The position numbers and the translations under genes are program-made. Below the pieces are notes generated by a model. The model made no database searches and was not told where the DNA came from. It was given only the letters and a program-made list of their open reading frames with translations. A stretch of 6,101 nucleotides of DNA. Origin: Lachnospiraceae bacterium UBA1066. Lineage in GTDB: Bacteria > Bacillota > Clostridia > Lachnospirales > Lachnospiraceae. The stretch covers positions 4,038 through 10,138 of the forward strand of contig DCDB01000247.1 in assembly GCA_002316215.1 (NCBI GenBank), given 5' to 3'. This document shows, piece after piece, positions 5,436-6,101 of the stretch (position 1 is its first letter; every line of letters begins with the position of its first letter).

Positions 5436-6101
5436 AGGACCCGAAGATAGTCGGGGATCAGATTTTGATAATGCGCCTCCGATCTTCACGCCAAGGGCCG
5501 TTTTCAGTGATGAAAGCGCCGGCTACAGGGAACCGGTCGAACCGGCTGCCGGAGAAAGCGTGGCGATACGTCTCAGAACACTGAAAAACAATGTGGACGC
5601 AGCTTTTTTCTTAAGCGGGACGGCACGTCTTGAAATGAGGAAGATAAAACAGAATAAAGGCTTTGATTACTATGAAGTCAGCATGATGCTGGGGGATGCG
5701 CCTGTATTCTATTATTTTGAACTTCGGGTCAATACGGAGGTTTATTATTATAATAAAGTGGGTATAACCCGGGATCGTTCGGAGAGAAATTTTTTCCGGA
5801 TTGTGCCGGGGTTTTCTACTCCATCCTGGGCGAAGGGAGCCGTGATCTATCAGATTTACACAGACCGTTTCCGGAACGGCGATAAAAGCAACGACGTTCT
5901 GACAAGGGAGTATGCCTATCTGGGGGAAAGCGTCAGGTATATTGCAGATTGGAAAAGAAATCCTGAAACTGTGGATGTGCGGAATTTCTACGGCGGCGAT
6001 CTGGCGGGTGTGATTGAGAAACTGGACTACCTTCAGGAACTCGGCGTGGAGGTTATTTATTTTAACCCTATATTTGTTTCGCCGTCGAATCACAAATATG
6101 A
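5425..6101 (+). CDS. GH13 alpha-amylase-family glycosidase, 3' truncated by the window edge
   Basis: The frame is open from ATG 5425 to the window end, giving 225 residues of an unfinished protein. Residues 45-130 resemble the N-terminal beta-sandwich (CBM34-like) domain of neopullulanase/cyclomaltodextrinase-type enzymes. The catalytic barrel begins at W135..AVIYQIYTDRFRNGD (139-153). It continues with FYGGDLAGVIEKLDYLQELG (188-207) and the conserved strand VIYFNPIFVSPSNHKY (210-225). The catalytic Asp and Glu residues lie beyond the window. No signal peptide is seen and the N-terminus is acidic, so the enzyme is probably cytoplasmic and acts on alpha-1,4 or alpha-1,6 glucans or maltodextrins; the exact substrate cannot be told. 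AAAAGGAG (5407-5414), ten bases upstream and inside ftsH, plus the 11-base overlap, indicate translation coupled to ftsH. Confidence 0.9.
   Translation, partial: MENEGPEDSRGSDFDNAPPIFTPRAVFSDESAGYREPVEPAAGESVAIRLRTLKNNVDAAFFLSGTARLEMRKIKQNKGFDYYEVSMMLGDAPVFYYFELRVNTEVYYYNKVGITRDRSERNFFRIVPGFSTPSWAKGAVIYQIYTDRFRNGDKSNDVLTREYAYLGESVRYIADWKRNPETVDVRNFYGGDLAGVIEKLDYLQELGVEVIYFNPIFVSPSNHKY

Noticed and set aside
5611..6093. 160-codon antisense open frame on the minus strand
   Set aside because: It lies fully within the GH13 gene, whose forward translation carries clear family motifs; the antisense product shows nothing recognisable.

Overview
This window is a housekeeping neighbourhood from a Firmicutes chromosome, most likely a Clostridia of the Lachnospiraceae type. 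The pointers are the gene order (upstream gene, hup, rqcP, divIC, tilS, hpt, ftsH), strong AGGAGG-type ribosome binding sites, TTGACA/TATAAA-type promoters, and a mid-range GC content judged by eye. All supported genes lie on the + strand. I see no mobile element, CRISPR array, tRNA or rRNA.

Layout: bases 1-68 hold the extreme C-terminus of an upstream gene (by synteny possibly mazG) encoded by a 15-bp tandem repeat. A near-consensus sigma-A promoter at 126-154 and a strong Shine-Dalgarno drive hup (HU, 211-486), which is followed by an intrinsic terminator at 516-540. rqcP (561-800) starts just after that terminator. The 156-base gap 801-956 holds a second promoter (832-860) and a possible 21-codon leader ORF directly in front of divIC (957-1337). 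A second hairpin plus T-run (1371-1426) separates divIC from tilS (1441-3027). tilS, hpt (3055-3591), ftsH (3594-5435) and the start of a GH13 alpha-amylase-family gene (5425 to the window edge) are packed with gaps of 27 and 2 bases and then an 11-base overlap, so they look like one operon.

How the genes work together: HU compacts DNA. RqcP works in ribosome-associated quality control. DivIC belongs to the divisome. TilS makes the lysidine needed to read AUA codons. Hpt salvages purines. FtsH is the membrane AAA+ protease. tilS-hpt-ftsH is a classic Firmicutes cluster. The GH13 enzyme is metabolically unrelated but is set up for translational coupling to ftsH.

The most informative observation is an absence. 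In spore-forming relatives yabP and yabQ lie between rqcP and divIC, and spoIIE lies between divIC and tilS. Neither interval here has room for them, which suggests a lineage that has lost, or never had, these sporulation genes. I found no evidence for a new multi-gene system. The remaining points of interest are local: terminators placed right in front of ribosome binding sites, small leader-like ORFs, and two apparent insertions in TilS.
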